DNA of 64,000 bases from assembly GCF_000011905.1 (NCBI RefSeq), contig NC_002936.3, positions 1,054,001 through 1,118,000 of the forward strand, given 5' to 3'. The translations under genes and the position numbers were made by a program. This document shows positions 24,023 to 32,701 of the stretch, one piece after another. This DNA is from Dehalococcoides mccartyi 195 (GTDB taxonomy: Bacteria; Chloroflexota; Dehalococcoidia; Dehalococcoidales; Dehalococcoidaceae). Below the pieces are notes generated by a model. That model saw only the letters and a program-made list of their open reading frames with translations. It searched no databases and had not been told where the DNA came from. Each line of letters starts with the position of its first letter. The stretch's first letter is position 1.

Positions 24023-25932
24023 GCCAGAACAGAAATACCCCTCAGTTACGAATGCCGATGGGCGGCAGACCTATGGGCGGCGGCATGCACATGGGCGGCG
24101 GACCTATGGGCGGAATGCGAATGGCACAATCAGGTGAAAAGGCCAGAAATTTTAAGGACACCATGGCCAGCCTTTTGAAATACCTGACACCATACCGCTT
24201 TCCGCTTATTATTGCTCTGGTATTAGCCATTTTTGGTACGGTATTTACCATTATCGGCCCGAAACTGTTAGGCAATGCAACCACCAAGCTTTTTGAAGGC
24301 TTGGTCAGTAAAGTTACTAATGCAGCCGGTGCCGACATTGATTTTACCTATATCGGCAATATCGTACTGATTCTGGTCGGGCTGTACGTAATCAGTGCCA
24401 TATGCAGCTATATTATGGGCTACATAATGACCGGCGTATCCATCAAGGTTACCTATGACCTGCGCAAGCAGATAGCTGAAAAAATAAACCGCCTGCCAAT
24501 GAAATTCTTTGACAACAAGACCTACGGCGAAGTGCTGAGCCACGTAACCAACGATGTTGATTTGATATCCAACACCCTGACCCAAAGCATGTCACAAATG
24601 GTTACCTCTATAGTTACCATACTGGGCGTGCTGGTGATGATGTTTACTATAAACTGGATTATGGCACTGGCTTCGCTGATAATAGTCCCCATCTCTATAG
24701 GCCTGATTTCAATGATTGTCGGGCGGTCCCAAAAATATTTCCGCAAACAACAGGACTATCTGGGTCATATAAACGGCCATGTGGAAGAAATGTATTCCGC
24801 CCACAATGTCATGAAAGCCTTTAACGGTGAGGCAAAATCCATAGCCAAATTCAAAGGGCTGAATGAAGAGCTATACAGTGCATCCTGGAAAGCCCAGTTT
24901 TTGTCCAGCATTATGATGCCCATGATGAACTTCATAGGCAACCTGAGTTATGTGGTTGTATGTATTCTGGGCGGCTTTTTGGCCATACAAAAAACTATTC
25001 AGGTAGGTGACATACTGGCCTTTGTCCAGTATGTCAGGTCATTTACCCAGCCGCTGGCACAAACCGCCAATATTGTAAATGTACTCCAGTCTACAGCGGC
25101 AGCAGCCGAGCGTATTTTTGAATTTCTGGGAGAAGACGAGGAAGTACCCGAACCGTCTAACCCGGTTAGCCTGAAGGATATTTCAGGTGCTGTCAGCTTT
25201 AAAGATGTGTCCTTTGGCTACAGCCCGGCTAAAACCATAATTAAAGATTTTAATGCGGATATAAAACCCGGCCAGCGGGTAGCCATTGTAGGCCCTACGG
25301 GTGCGGGGAAAACCACCATGGTCAAACTGCTGATGCGCTTTTACGACGTAAACAGCGGGGCGATTCTGGTAGATGGGGTAAATATCCAGGATATAAAGAG
25401 ACAGGAATACCGGAGTGCTTTCGGCATGGTACTTCAAGATACCTGGCTCTTTAATGGCAGTATTATGGATAATATCCGCTTCGGCAAGCTGGACGCAACT
25501 GACGAAGAGGTTTATACCGCAGCCAAAACTGCCTACGTAGATCATTTCATACACACCCTGCCTAGCGGGTATGAAATGATAATGAACGAGGAGTCCAGCA
25601 ATATTTCCCAAGGTCAAAAACAGTTGCTGACCATTGCCAGAGCCGTTTTGGCCAACCCCAAGATTTTAATTTTGGACGAAGCTACCAGCTCGGTAGATAC
25701 CAGAACCGAAATGCTGATACAGCAGGCTATGGAAAATCTGATGAAAGGCCGTACCGCATTCATAATTGCCCACCGCCTGTCCACAATCCATAATGCAGAT
25801 ATCATACTGGTAATGAAAGACGGTGCAATTGTAGAACAGGGCAGCCATGAAACACTGCTTGAAGCAAACGGATTTTATGCTTCGCTATATAACAGCCAAT
25901 TTGAAGCAGGGCCGGCAGAAGCAGACTCTTAA
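24019..25932 (+). CDS. ABC exporter subunit, catalytic half, with Met/Gly-rich N-terminus
   Basis: A 637-residue exporter half. It overlaps the previous stop as ATGA. Residues about 11-36 are a Met-Gly repeat (MGGRPMGGGMHMGGG and so on) before the first membrane span. The ATPase has Walker A GPTGAGKTT, Walker B LILDEATSSVD with the catalytic Glu, and H-loop IIAHRLS, while its signature is altered to ISQGQKQ. It thus complements the partner: one good and one degenerate ATP site. Likely exports drugs or lipids; the cargo is unknown. Confidence 0.9.
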   Translation: MSQNRNTPQLRMPMGGRPMGGGMHMGGGPMGGMRMAQSGEKARNFKDTMASLLKYLTPYRFPLIIALVLAIFGTVFTIIGPKLLGNATTKLFEGLVSKVTNAAGADIDFTYIGNIVLILVGLYVISAICSYIMGYIMTGVSIKVTYDLRKQIAEKINRLPMKFFDNKTYGEVLSHVTNDVDLISNTLTQSMSQMVTSIVTILGVLVMMFTINWIMALASLIIVPISIGLISMIVGRSQKYFRKQQDYLGHINGHVEEMYSAHNVMKAFNGEAKSIAKFKGLNEELYSASWKAQFLSSIMMPMMNFIGNLSYVVVCILGGFLAIQKTIQVGDILAFVQYVRSFTQPLAQTANIVNVLQSTAAAAERIFEFLGEDEEVPEPSNPVSLKDISGAVSFKDVSFGYSPAKTIIKDFNADIKPGQRVAIVGPTGAGKTTMVKLLMRFYDVNSGAILVDGVNIQDIKRQEYRSAFGMVLQDTWLFNGSIMDNIRFGKLDATDEEVYTAAKTAYVDHFIHTLPSGYEMIMNEESSNISQGQKQLLTIARAVLANPKILILDEATSSVDTRTEMLIQQAMENLMKGRTAFIIAHRLSTIHNADIILVMKDGAIVEQGSHETLLEANGFYASLYNSQFEAGPAEADS

Positions 25933-26124
25933 TCCGGTTGTTACCCCGGCACAGCCGCTCTTACAAGCTTTGCAGTGGGTTAACTATATATTGAAAAGGC
26001 AGAACGTGCAGTCTATAGGGGTTTTGTGAAAAAATACGCATCAGAGATAACGAAGTTAAGCTGGAATATTTTGTGCAGGCGGCGGAAATAAGTACGGATA
26101 AGAGGGTTCTGCCTATTGTACAAG
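25933..26124. other. Intergenic stretch with a possible coding remnant
   Basis: No gene with a start and ribosome site. On the plus strand a frame closed upstream by TAG reads EKIRIRDNEVKLEYFVQAAE and on, ending at the tRNA fragment (about 26018-26140). It looks protein-like but is only some 39 codons long and may be the tail of a broken gene. Confidence 0.35.
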
Positions 26125-26172
26125 ATGGTGGGCGGTAGTGGATTTGAACCACTGACCCCCTGCGTGTGAATC
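26125..26172 (-). repeat. tRNA-Val 3' fragment, probable attachment-site scar
   Basis: On the minus strand this is a tRNA from the anticodon loop to the encoded CCA: loop TTCACAC (anticodon CAC, valine), stem GCAGG, T-arm AGTGG-TTCAAAT-CCACT, acceptor ACCGCCC, ACCA. The 5' half is absent; the preceding bases cannot form the anticodon stem. The last 17 bases (26125-26141) are identical to the end of the intact tRNA-Val at 27648-27664. A partial tRNA 3' end at the far edge of an integrase-bearing segment is the usual mark of integration. Confidence 0.8.
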
Positions 26173-26278
26173 ATATCCCTAGCCTGCTTTTTAGTAGTGT
26201 TAAAGCTAAACTCTTGGCTGGTGGTAACACTGATTTTAGCTTTACAAGCTTATTTTCAGAGATCAATTTGCTAAACAT

Positions 26279-26303
26279 TAGTGCCAAATTAGTGCTACAA
26301 ATA
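26279..26303 (+). repeat. 25-bp direct repeat, copy 1
   Basis: Begins TAGTGCCAAATTAGTGC and matches 27573-27597 at 23 of 25 positions in the same orientation. In copy 2 it directly follows an integrase C-terminal remnant, so copy 1 may mark the end of another lost integrase. Confidence 0.65.
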
Positions 26304-26350
26304 TTTATATGTGAAAATCAATGATAGTTACTTGCCTTATTTATTAGGTT

Positions 26351-27034
26351 CTAAATCTGCAGTCTGCTTGCTTCTTTCCACACATTCATATACCAGTAAA
26401 CAGGAAAGATAATTACATTTACCAGTATGAGCAGAACTATCCACAGCCCCTTTTGATTCGAAGCAACCAAGCTGTTTCTGGTGGCATCTATTATGTATAG
26501 AGCTAGGATTGCTATCCCCACAGCATAGCTGGCAATCCCAAATGTATAAAACAATCCCTCATTATTTAAGGAAATGCGGGCTATACCGCCTATAACACCT
26601 AACACTAAAGGTAATAATCCGCCCACCAACAGCATTATTTTAAAACCCGCAGATTTGCCTTCAAAAAGACCTCGCTGCGCCCTGACTGGTTCTTCCGTAA
26701 CAACCGTAGCAGACTCTTTGGAATTTTTATATATGTGGAAATACCAATAAAAAGGGAAAACCCCAAAATGGCCGGCAATCAATAAAAACACCCAGAACGC
26801 CCTTTGGTTCTTTGCTACCGTCTTATTATGGAACACATCTATTATAAGGATCACCCAGGCCAAGATAAACATAATGATCGGGAAAAACAATAACGCTTGG
26901 GATAGTGTTTCAGATAAGCTCCCGATGTCAATAAGGGGTTCACTTCCTACACCTGTAAAGACATAAAGGATTGGATATATGCTCAAGAAAAATGTCATTA
27001 TTTTATAAATAGGTAATTTTATTCTAGTTTTCAT
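26351..27034 (-). CDS. Uncharacterised membrane protein with internal duplication
   Basis: A 227-residue membrane protein that I do not recognise as a named family. About six hydrophobic segments are arranged as two similar halves. Each half holds a span, then NQ-x-aromatic-W, another span and FPxYWY followed by a polar end (about 74-107 and 194-224). A short charged linker (TEEPVRAQRG) joins them. The paired spans resemble the PLDc_N-type membrane module. It lies alone in the element scar between the tRNA-Val fragment and the integrase remnant and is probably cargo. Confidence 0.65.
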   Translation of the reverse strand: MKTRIKLPIYKIMTFFLSIYPILYVFTGVGSEPLIDIGSLSETLSQALLFFPIIMFILAWVILIIDVFHNKTVAKNQRAFWVFLLIAGHFGVFPFYWYFHIYKNSKESATVVTEEPVRAQRGLFEGKSAGFKIMLLVGGLLPLVLGVIGGIARISLNNEGLFYTFGIASYAVGIAILALYIIDATRNSLVASNQKGLWIVLLILVNVIIFPVYWYMNVWKEASRLQI

Positions 27035-27460
27035 ATCGAATCCCGTTCTTTTTCTGAAGTTCTTTATTTTATTCCAACTATTTGCATCCTCAGACGGCCG
27101 ATATCCTGATATATAACAAATTATAAATCTAACGGCAAAGATGTCAACATAATGGTTATATTAAACTAATATTATACGCCATTACTCTAGTTGCCTCATC
27201 CTATCCTCTAAATTTCCGCACTCATCTTAAAGGCAGTTTCCAAAAGATGATTACTGGGCTCGTCTATGTTGGAAACCAGTCCTTGCCTCTTGACCACATC
27301 GTCCTTGAATACTTTGAAAGGAAGCATCTCATACAGGTCTTGTTTGAGCTTTACCATTCCAATAACTAATCCCATGTCAAAGTTTAAAGAAGCTACCGCA
27401 GAAACCATACAACCCCTTACTTGTCAGATAAAATGGGCATACCTTACCTGCTGGGCCTTC
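27035..27460. other. AT-rich stretch with only a doubtful small ORF
   Basis: A 66-codon frame on the minus strand (27208-27408) starts MVSAVASLNFDMGLVIG and ends LLETAFKMSAEI. It reads like protein, but it has no clear ribosome site and no match I recognise. It may be a small real gene or a fragment carried by the element. The rest of the stretch (27035-27207) shows nothing. Confidence 0.35.
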
Positions 27461-27565
27461 ATCCGGATAACCCTGGATACTTATAGCCATGCAACCCATA
27501 GCTTACAACAAGTCGCCACCAGTAAGCATGCCATTACTGTTTTGGCTGAAACAGTTATTAGCTGA
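27461..27565 (+). pseudogene. Tyrosine integrase C-terminal remnant
   Basis: The frame reads IRITLDTYSHATHSLQQVAT, then about 14 residues to the stop. This is the end of a phage/ICE tyrosine recombinase including the catalytic Tyr region (SIRITLDTYSH in intact members). Everything upstream (R, HxLR motifs) is missing. It lies 83 bases from the 3' end of tRNA-Val(GAC), where a functional integrase gene would sit. Confidence 0.75.
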
Positions 27566-27572
27566 AAGAATG

Positions 27573-27597
27573 TAGTGCCAAATTAGTGCCACCAATA
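27573..27597 (+). repeat. 25-bp direct repeat, copy 2
   Basis: Second copy of the repeat at 26279-26303 (23 of 25 identical), just after the integrase remnant stop. Confidence 0.65.
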
Positions 27598-27599
27598 AA

Positions 27600-27635
27600 A
27601 ACAGCCCCCATGACACTAACATCATGAGGGCTGTT
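27600..27635. terminator. Terminator between integrase remnant and tRNA-Val
   Basis: Stem AACAGCCCCCATGA/TCATGAGGGCTGTT, 14 positions with one mismatch, and an 8-base loop, followed by T-rich sequence on the plus strand. It probably belonged to the integrase gene. Confidence 0.75.
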
Positions 27636-27648
27636 TACGTTTAAAGAA

Positions 27649-27725
27649 TGGTGGGCGGTAGTGGGGTCGAACCACTGACCTCAGCGATGTCAACGCTGCG
27701 CTCTAACCAACTGAGCTAACCGCCC
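27649..27725 (-). tRNA. tRNA-Val(GAC)
   Basis: A full cloverleaf on the minus strand. Acceptor GGGCGGT pairs with ACCGCCC, followed by A73 and an encoded CCA. D-arm GCTC/GAGC, anticodon stem CAGCG/CGCTG with loop TTGACAT (anticodon GAC), variable AGGTC, T-arm AGTGG/CCACT with loop TTCGACC. It bounds the element scar on the right. Confidence 0.95.
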
Positions 27726-27772
27726 AAGAGACACATATTTTACTAGCTTAGCACCTTAGCGTCAAATAAGAC

Positions 27773-28420
27773 TTAGAAGATATTCCAACCCGCCATTTTA
27801 TGGGCATCCAGTTCATTGCCGAAAGCCTTTTTAGGGGTGACACCCTTTACAATAAGGGCGGCAACACCTATCTTGATGATATCCCCGGCAATAAAAGGCA
27901 CCAGCCCCATAGACAGCAAAGCAGTAAAGCTGACCGGCTGACCGACGACAGATGACAGCCAGTAGTTAAGCCAGAAAAGACCGGGTATATATACCAGGGC
28001 AAAGTTTGCAAATAGCATCAGGCCGAACATGGTGGTAAAGCTGCGCGCCCGGATATACCTGTCAGCAAAATATCCCAGGAAAAGAGACAGGCAAACGAAT
28101 CCCACCAGATAACCGGCAGTTGCGGTTACACCGGCACTCCAGCCGTTGAAAACAGGCATACCAGCCCAACCGGCCGCTGCGTATATGGCAACAGCCGCAC
28201 CACCCCACCACCTGCCCAGCAAAACAGCTGAAAGCAAGATGGCAAAAGTATGCAGTGTAACAGGTATGGGAGTCCACGGCAGGGGCAGTTTTATCTGGGC
28301 GGACAGGGCAATCAACCCCGCAGCCGCCAGAGTAAGGCCGATTTTAGCCCATATATTTAAAGCACTACGCCGCTTAAAGACATCATAACGGAACTGACTG
28401 AGCGTACCTGTCATTTGCAT
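27773..28420 (-). CDS. bioY: BioY, biotin transporter substrate-binding subunit
   Basis: A 215-residue membrane protein of the BioY (ECF S-component) family, with the conserved LPLPWTPIPVTLHTFAILLSA and GLVPFIAGDIIKI segments and about six spans. It imports biotin, alone or with a shared ECF energy module; no EcfA or EcfT gene is nearby. It has a somewhat long N-terminus (about 20 residues before the first span). This suits an organism that relies on outside biotin. Confidence 0.92.
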   Translation of the reverse strand: MQMTGTLSQFRYDVFKRRSALNIWAKIGLTLAAAGLIALSAQIKLPLPWTPIPVTLHTFAILLSAVLLGRWWGGAAVAIYAAAGWAGMPVFNGWSAGVTATAGYLVGFVCLSLFLGYFADRYIRARSFTTMFGLMLFANFALVYIPGLFWLNYWLSSVVGQPVSFTALLSMGLVPFIAGDIIKIGVAALIVKGVTPKKAFGNELDAHKMAGWNIF

Positions 28421-28468
28421 ATGTACATACCTCCCATAACATGATAATGAAAAGTGATGCAGGAAAAA

Positions 28469-28705
28469 CTACTTGGATACAGTGGGTCTGCGGTTGCCTA
28501 CCAGAGCAATATCCAAATTCTTGCCGCAGTGGGGGCAAGTAGTGGATATAGTTATCGGCTGGCTCATCACCCGTTCAACCACTGCTGAAACTACCGAATC
28601 AATATTATCCAGCCTTTGGTCAAAAAGCTCCAGACGGTTATTGATATCGTCCAAGCTTATATCGTCACTGTGCTTTTTCATGGAGGGCTTGTCTTTGTTT
28701 GCCAA
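28469..28705 (-). CDS. Small protein with C-terminal CPHCGKN motif
   Basis: A 78-residue hypothetical protein. A charged N-terminus leads to a heptad-like segment (ISLDDINNRLELFDQRLDNIDSVVSAVVERVM, about 16-47) that could form a coiled coil. A single C-x2-C knuckle (CPHCGKN) follows near the end, perhaps a half zinc site completed by dimerisation. It is expressed on the same strand as bioY. I do not recognise the family. Confidence 0.6.
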   Translation of the reverse strand: MANKDKPSMKKHSDDISLDDINNRLELFDQRLDNIDSVVSAVVERVMSQPITISTTCPHCGKNLDIALVGNRRPTVSK

Positions 28706-28848
28706 GTGATACCTCCGTTCAGATTTAACCCATTATAAGTAAGAAAGCAGAACATGTCAAAACATTTAGCGGGTTTTCGGGCAAGGGTATTGCCTGCGGG
28801 TGTATGCGGTTTTATACTGAAAGCGAGAGGGCGGAAACGGAGAAGGAA

Positions 28849-29100
28849 ATGCCTGAACTGCTGGTAGGTACGGTTTCCGATTATTTTGCCCATCCCGGGG
28901 TGGCTGGTATAGACCTGATAGACCAGCTCAAAGTGGGGGATACCATACGTATAGAAGGCCATACCACTGACTTTGAGCAAGAAGTAGATTCCATCCAAAT
29001 AAATCATGCCAACCTTACCGAGGCCAAAGCCGGCGATAGTGTTGGCATAAGAGTCTGCGACCGGGTACGGCCGGGAGATATGGTTTATAAAGTTACTTAG
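28849..29100 (+). CDS. EF-Tu domain-2-like small beta-barrel protein
   Basis: An 83-residue protein made of one translation-factor-like beta barrel: [18 protein letters not shown], then [18 protein letters not shown] and the closing [11 protein letters not shown]. The same fold appears in EF-Tu domain 2 and in U32 peptidase accessory domains. The ATG at 28849 was chosen over 28804 for its GGAG six bases ahead. The stop overlaps the convergent ribH stop by three bases. The role is unknown. Confidence 0.75.
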   Translation: MPELLVGTVSDYFAHPGVAGIDLIDQLKVGDTIRIEGHTTDFEQEVDSIQINHANLTEAKAGDSVGIRVCDRVRPGDMVYKVT

Positions 29101-29564
29101 CCGAGGTTTTTCATCAAATTGGCCACTTCAATAGCCTGAGTAGCAGCATCAAAGCCCTTGTTGCCCATCTTGGTGCCTGCCCGCTCAATGGCCTGTTCAA
29201 TGCTATCTGCGGTTATAACCCCGAATATCACCGGCAAAGACGCATCCAGCCCTACTCTGGCAATACCCTTGGAAACTTCGCTGGATACATATTCAAAATG
29301 GGGGGTACTGCCCCGGATAACCGCCCCCAGACAGATAACCGCATCGTAGCGGCCGCTCTTGGCCAGTTTCTGAGCTACAAGCGGAATTTCAAAAGCACCC
29401 GGAACCCAGGCTACGTCAGTATTGTCGGCACTTACCCCGTGGCGTTCCAGACTGTCTTTAGCCCCTGACAGCAGCTTTGAAGTAATAAATTCGTTAAAGC
29501 GGGATACCACCAGAGCCACTTTCAAACCCTGCCCGTTTAAAACACCTGAAAACTCTTTACCCAT
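29097..29564 (-). CDS. ribH: RibH, lumazine synthase (riboflavin synthase beta chain)
   Basis: A 155-residue enzyme condensing 3,4-dihydroxy-2-butanone 4-phosphate with the ribityl-aminouracil to give lumazine, the penultimate riboflavin step. Conserved [43 protein letters not shown] and [17 protein letters not shown] are all present. Last gene of the minus-strand rib operon (D-E-BA-H). Confidence 0.96.
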   Translation of the reverse strand: MGKEFSGVLNGQGLKVALVVSRFNEFITSKLLSGAKDSLERHGVSADNTDVAWVPGAFEIPLVAQKLAKSGRYDAVICLGAVIRGSTPHFEYVSSEVSKGIARVGLDASLPVIFGVITADSIEQAIERAGTKMGNKGFDAATQAIEVANLMKNLG

Positions 29565-29590
29565 TTTGCCTACTCCTTAAGATGTATCTC

Positions 29591-30802
29591 TTAGTTTGTT
29601 TTGTCTACGTTTAACAGATGGCCCATTTTTTTCTGTTTGGTTTCCAGATAATGGCGGTTAAAACTGTTAGGTTCAACTATAATAGGCACGGTCTCAACTA
29701 CCTGAATACCGTAACCCTCCAGACCTACCACCTTTTTGGGGTTATTGGTCATCATCCGGATTTTACTTAAGCCCAAATCTACCAGTATCTGAGCACCTAT
29801 ACCGTATTCACGCAGGTCAGGTGCAAAACCAAGTTCAATGTTAGCCTCAACCGTATCCAAACCCTTGTCCTGCAGGGCATATGCGCACAGCTTGTTATGC
29901 AGGCCTATGCCGCGGCCTTCCTGCCGCATATAAAGCAGCACTCCCCGCCCGGCTTTGGCTATTTGATTAAGCGCCATATCCAGCTGCTCACCGCAATCAC
30001 AGCGCTTGCTGCCAAAGACATCACCGGTGATACATTCGCTGTGTACCCTGACCAAAACCGGCTCCGGGCCGGAGATATCTCCCATTACCAGAGCAATGTG
30101 TTCGTCAGCATCAAACTGGCTTTTATAGGCAACCGCTTTAAACTGTCCGTGAGAAGTAGGCAGTTCGGCTTCGGTTATCTTTTTAACCATTTTTTCGGTA
30201 CGGCGGCGGTAGGAAATTATGTCCTTAACGCTTATTATCTTTATAGCCCATTCGGCGGCTTTCGCTTCAAGCTGGGGCAGACGGGCCATAGTGCCGTCAT
30301 CATTCATAATCTCGCAAAGTACACCGGAAGGGTACAGCCCGGCCATCCGGGTTAAATCCATAGAGGCTTCGGTATGCCCCGCCCGTACCAGCACCCCGCC
30401 TTCGCGGGCGCGCAGGGGGAACATATGTCCGGGCATGGCAATATCTTCACGGGTAGCCGCCGGGTCTATCAAAACCTGCACTGTAGCCGCCCGGTCAGCC
30501 GCTGAAATACCGGTAGTAACTTTTTTACGGGCTTCCACCGAAACGGTGAACCCGGTGCTGTAAGGCGAGGTATTTTCCGTAACCATCATAGGTATTTTCA
30601 GCTGTTCAAGCCTTTCGGCAGTGAGTGAAACACAAATAAGGCCGCGGGCATTTTTTGCCATGAAATTTATGGCATCAGGCGTGACCATTTCAGAGGCCAT
30701 GACCAAATCACCTTCATTTTCGCGGTCATAGTCATCTACTACAATAACAAAACGGCCGGCCTTTATATCTGCAATAGCATCTTCAACACGGGCATTAGGC
30801 AT
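29591..30802 (-). CDS. ribBA: RibBA, DHBP synthase / GTP cyclohydrolase II
   Basis: A 403-residue bifunctional enzyme. The N-terminal DHBP synthase (about 1-200) has VVDDYDRENEGDLVMASE. The C-terminal GTP cyclohydrolase II (about 205-400) has the zinc site C-x10-C-x-C in ECITGDVFGSKRCDCGEQL and the RQEGRGIGL loop. It makes two of the riboflavin precursors. The ATG at 30802 has GGGGGAG eight bases ahead; an ATG 29 codons upstream lacks family homology. Both domains look intact. Confidence 0.95.
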   Translation of the reverse strand: MPNARVEDAIADIKAGRFVIVVDDYDRENEGDLVMASEMVTPDAINFMAKNARGLICVSLTAERLEQLKIPMMVTENTSPYSTGFTVSVEARKKVTTGISAADRAATVQVLIDPAATREDIAMPGHMFPLRAREGGVLVRAGHTEASMDLTRMAGLYPSGVLCEIMNDDGTMARLPQLEAKAAEWAIKIISVKDIISYRRRTEKMVKKITEAELPTSHGQFKAVAYKSQFDADEHIALVMGDISGPEPVLVRVHSECITGDVFGSKRCDCGEQLDMALNQIAKAGRGVLLYMRQEGRGIGLHNKLCAYALQDKGLDTVEANIELGFAPDLREYGIGAQILVDLGLSKIRMMTNNPKKVVGLEGYGIQVVETVPIIVEPNSFNRHYLETKQKKMGHLLNVDKTN

Positions 30803-30834
30803 AAAATATACTCCCCCTGAAAAACTAAAATAGC

Positions 30835-31452
30835 TTAAAAACCGTTTTCGGCCAGAAACTCCGGGCTTATGCCCCGTTCTGTCCGGCACAGTTTCTCCAC
30901 GTATTTACCTATTATATCAGTTTCTATGTTTACCGTATCCCCCGGCTTTAGCAGACCCAGATTAGTTGATTTGCCGCTCAGGTTCACCAGCGAAATGGAA
31001 AAACGCTTTGCCTGTAAATCTGTAATAGTTAAACTGACCCCGTTGACCGCCACAAATCCCTTATGAACCATATAACGGGTAAGGTCTTGGTCTGTTTCAA
31101 AGGTAAGCAGGCGGGCGCTGCCGTCAGGTACGGAGGAAACTAACCTGGCAGTGCCGTCTACGTGCCCCTGCACCAGATGCCCGCCCATTCGGCTGTTTAG
31201 AGTAAGTGCCCGTTCCAGATTTAGAGGTGAATCAGAAGACAGTTTGCCCAGATTGGAAAGACGCAGGGTTTCGGGCATGATATCCGCATGAAAAGAAGAA
31301 CTGTCAAAACTGGTAACTGTCAGACAGACGCCATTGACCGCTATGCTGTCACCCACTTTCAGTGATTCCAGCACCAGCTTTGCCCCAATGTGCAAATAAG
31401 CGGGGTTTCGGGCTTTTAAAAAGCCAAGTTCCTCAACTATGCCTGTAAACAC
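30835..31452 (-). CDS. ribE: RibE, riboflavin synthase alpha chain
   Basis: A 205-residue trimer-forming enzyme that dismutates lumazine to riboflavin. The start MFTGIVEELG is the family signature. The two duplicated lumazine-binding barrels show GDSIAVNGVCLTV and the paired VNGVSLTI, with the linker LTLNSRMGGHLVQGHVDG. It starts two bases after the ribD stop. Confidence 0.96.
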   Translation of the reverse strand: MFTGIVEELGFLKARNPAYLHIGAKLVLESLKVGDSIAVNGVCLTVTSFDSSSFHADIMPETLRLSNLGKLSSDSPLNLERALTLNSRMGGHLVQGHVDGTARLVSSVPDGSARLLTFETDQDLTRYMVHKGFVAVNGVSLTITDLQAKRFSISLVNLSGKSTNLGLLKPGDTVNIETDIIGKYVEKLCRTERGISPEFLAENGF

Positions 31453-31454
31453 GG

Positions 31455-32552
31455 TTACTCCTTAATAACGTAACCGGAAATCAACACGTCCTGTCCGAAT
31501 GCGGTAGTGGTAATATCCCGAAGCTTGGCTGAGTCTGTAATCAGCTCCGCCCCCAAACCCGCAACCGGTATTTTAGCGTCCTTGCCGCCTATTATTATGG
31601 GGGCGACAAATACCAAAACCTTGTCCACCAGTTTAAGGTCAAAAAGCGAACCCAGCACAATGCCGCCGCCCTCTACCAGCACACTGGTTACCCCGTTTTG
31701 CCCCAGATAACGCAGCAGGGATTTTAAGTCTACCAGCCCCCGTTCATCCGGCATTTCCACCACTTTTGCCCCGACCTCATCATACGCCTGTTTCTCTTCG
31801 GGGGTAAGCCCTTTGGCTACAGCTACAATGGTATTGCCGGGAACATGAAAAACGTTGGAACTCAAAGGTGCCCGGCCGTTATCATCAATAATTACTCTGG
31901 TGGGCTGGCAATGTGAAGTACCGCCCCGCCCGCAGTTTACTCTGGCTGTCAGGTGGGGGTCATCTTTGAGGATAGTATTAAGCCCGGCCATAATCACATC
32001 TGATATATGGCGGATATAATGGGCAAAATGACGGGATTCCTCGTTGGAAATCCACTTGGAATCACCGGTGCGGGTACCCGTTTTGCCGTCAAGGCTCATG
32101 GCGTATTTGGCAGTCACAAAGGGCATGCCGGTGGTAATATACTTGAAATAGGCTTCATTCATCTGGCGGGCTTCACGCTCCATCATGCCCAGATGAACCT
32201 TTATACCGGCATCTTCCAGCTCTTTCTTGCCCTTGCCGGAAACTAAGGGATTATCATCCAGGGTGGCAATATAAACCTCTTTGATGCCTGATTCTATAAT
32301 AGCCACAGTGCAGGGCGGGGTCCGCCCCTGGTGGCAGCACGGCTCTAAAGTCACATATAAAGCAGCCCCTTTGGCCTTTTCGGCAGCCTGCTTCAAAGCT
32401 ACTATCTCAGCGTGGTCACCGCCGGGCGGCTGGGTAAAGCCCTGACCGACCACTTCGCCGTTTTTTACAATGACAGCCCCCACCGCCGGGTTAGGACTGA
32501 CCTGACCTATAGCCAGCTTGGCAAGCGACAAAGCCTGAGACATATATTTCAT
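31455..32552 (-). CDS. ribD: RibD, riboflavin-specific deaminase / reductase
   Basis: A 365-residue bifunctional enzyme. The deaminase domain (about 1-145) has the zinc site HAEIVAL and PCCHQGRTPPC. The reductase domain (about 146-365) has TAKYAMSLDGKTGT and VLVEGGG. It carries out steps two and three of riboflavin synthesis. It is first in the rib operon. The 100 bases upstream contain no FMN-riboswitch blocks that I can recognise, so the operon is not obviously under that control. Confidence 0.95.
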   Translation of the reverse strand: MKYMSQALSLAKLAIGQVSPNPAVGAVIVKNGEVVGQGFTQPPGGDHAEIVALKQAAEKAKGAALYVTLEPCCHQGRTPPCTVAIIESGIKEVYIATLDDNPLVSGKGKKELEDAGIKVHLGMMEREARQMNEAYFKYITTGMPFVTAKYAMSLDGKTGTRTGDSKWISNEESRHFAHYIRHISDVIMAGLNTILKDDPHLTARVNCGRGGTSHCQPTRVIIDDNGRAPLSSNVFHVPGNTIVAVAKGLTPEEKQAYDEVGAKVVEMPDERGLVDLKSLLRYLGQNGVTSVLVEGGGIVLGSLFDLKLVDKVLVFVAPIIIGGKDAKIPVAGLGAELITDSAKLRDITTTAFGQDVLISGYVIKE

Positions 32553-32647
32553 AGCGCTGGCATTCTAGCATCAAATCTTCATTTTTTGCAAACCCGCACT
32601 GGTTTTAATGATTTACTATATATCAGGGTAATACGTATATAAAAAGC

Positions 32648-32674
32648 CGGAGCCGCTTTTAAAAAGCGGCTCCG
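32648..32674 (-). terminator. Terminator of the SIMPL lipoprotein gene
   Basis: A GC-rich stem CGGAGCCGCTTTT/AAAAGCGGCTCCG, followed on the minus strand by GGCTTTTTATATA. It separates the lipoprotein gene from ribD. Confidence 0.85.
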
Positions 32675-32701
32675 AATCAGCTAGACTTGGATATTCCGGG
32701 T

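Noticed and set aside
24042-24338. Antisense frame under the Met/Gly-rich N-terminus of the exporter
   Set aside because: It is a by-product of repetitive GGC/ATG codons on the real coding strand, without a ribosome site.
32553-32647. FMN riboswitch upstream of ribD
   Set aside because: None of the conserved RFN blocks could be recognised, and the gap after the lipoprotein terminator is too short for a full element.
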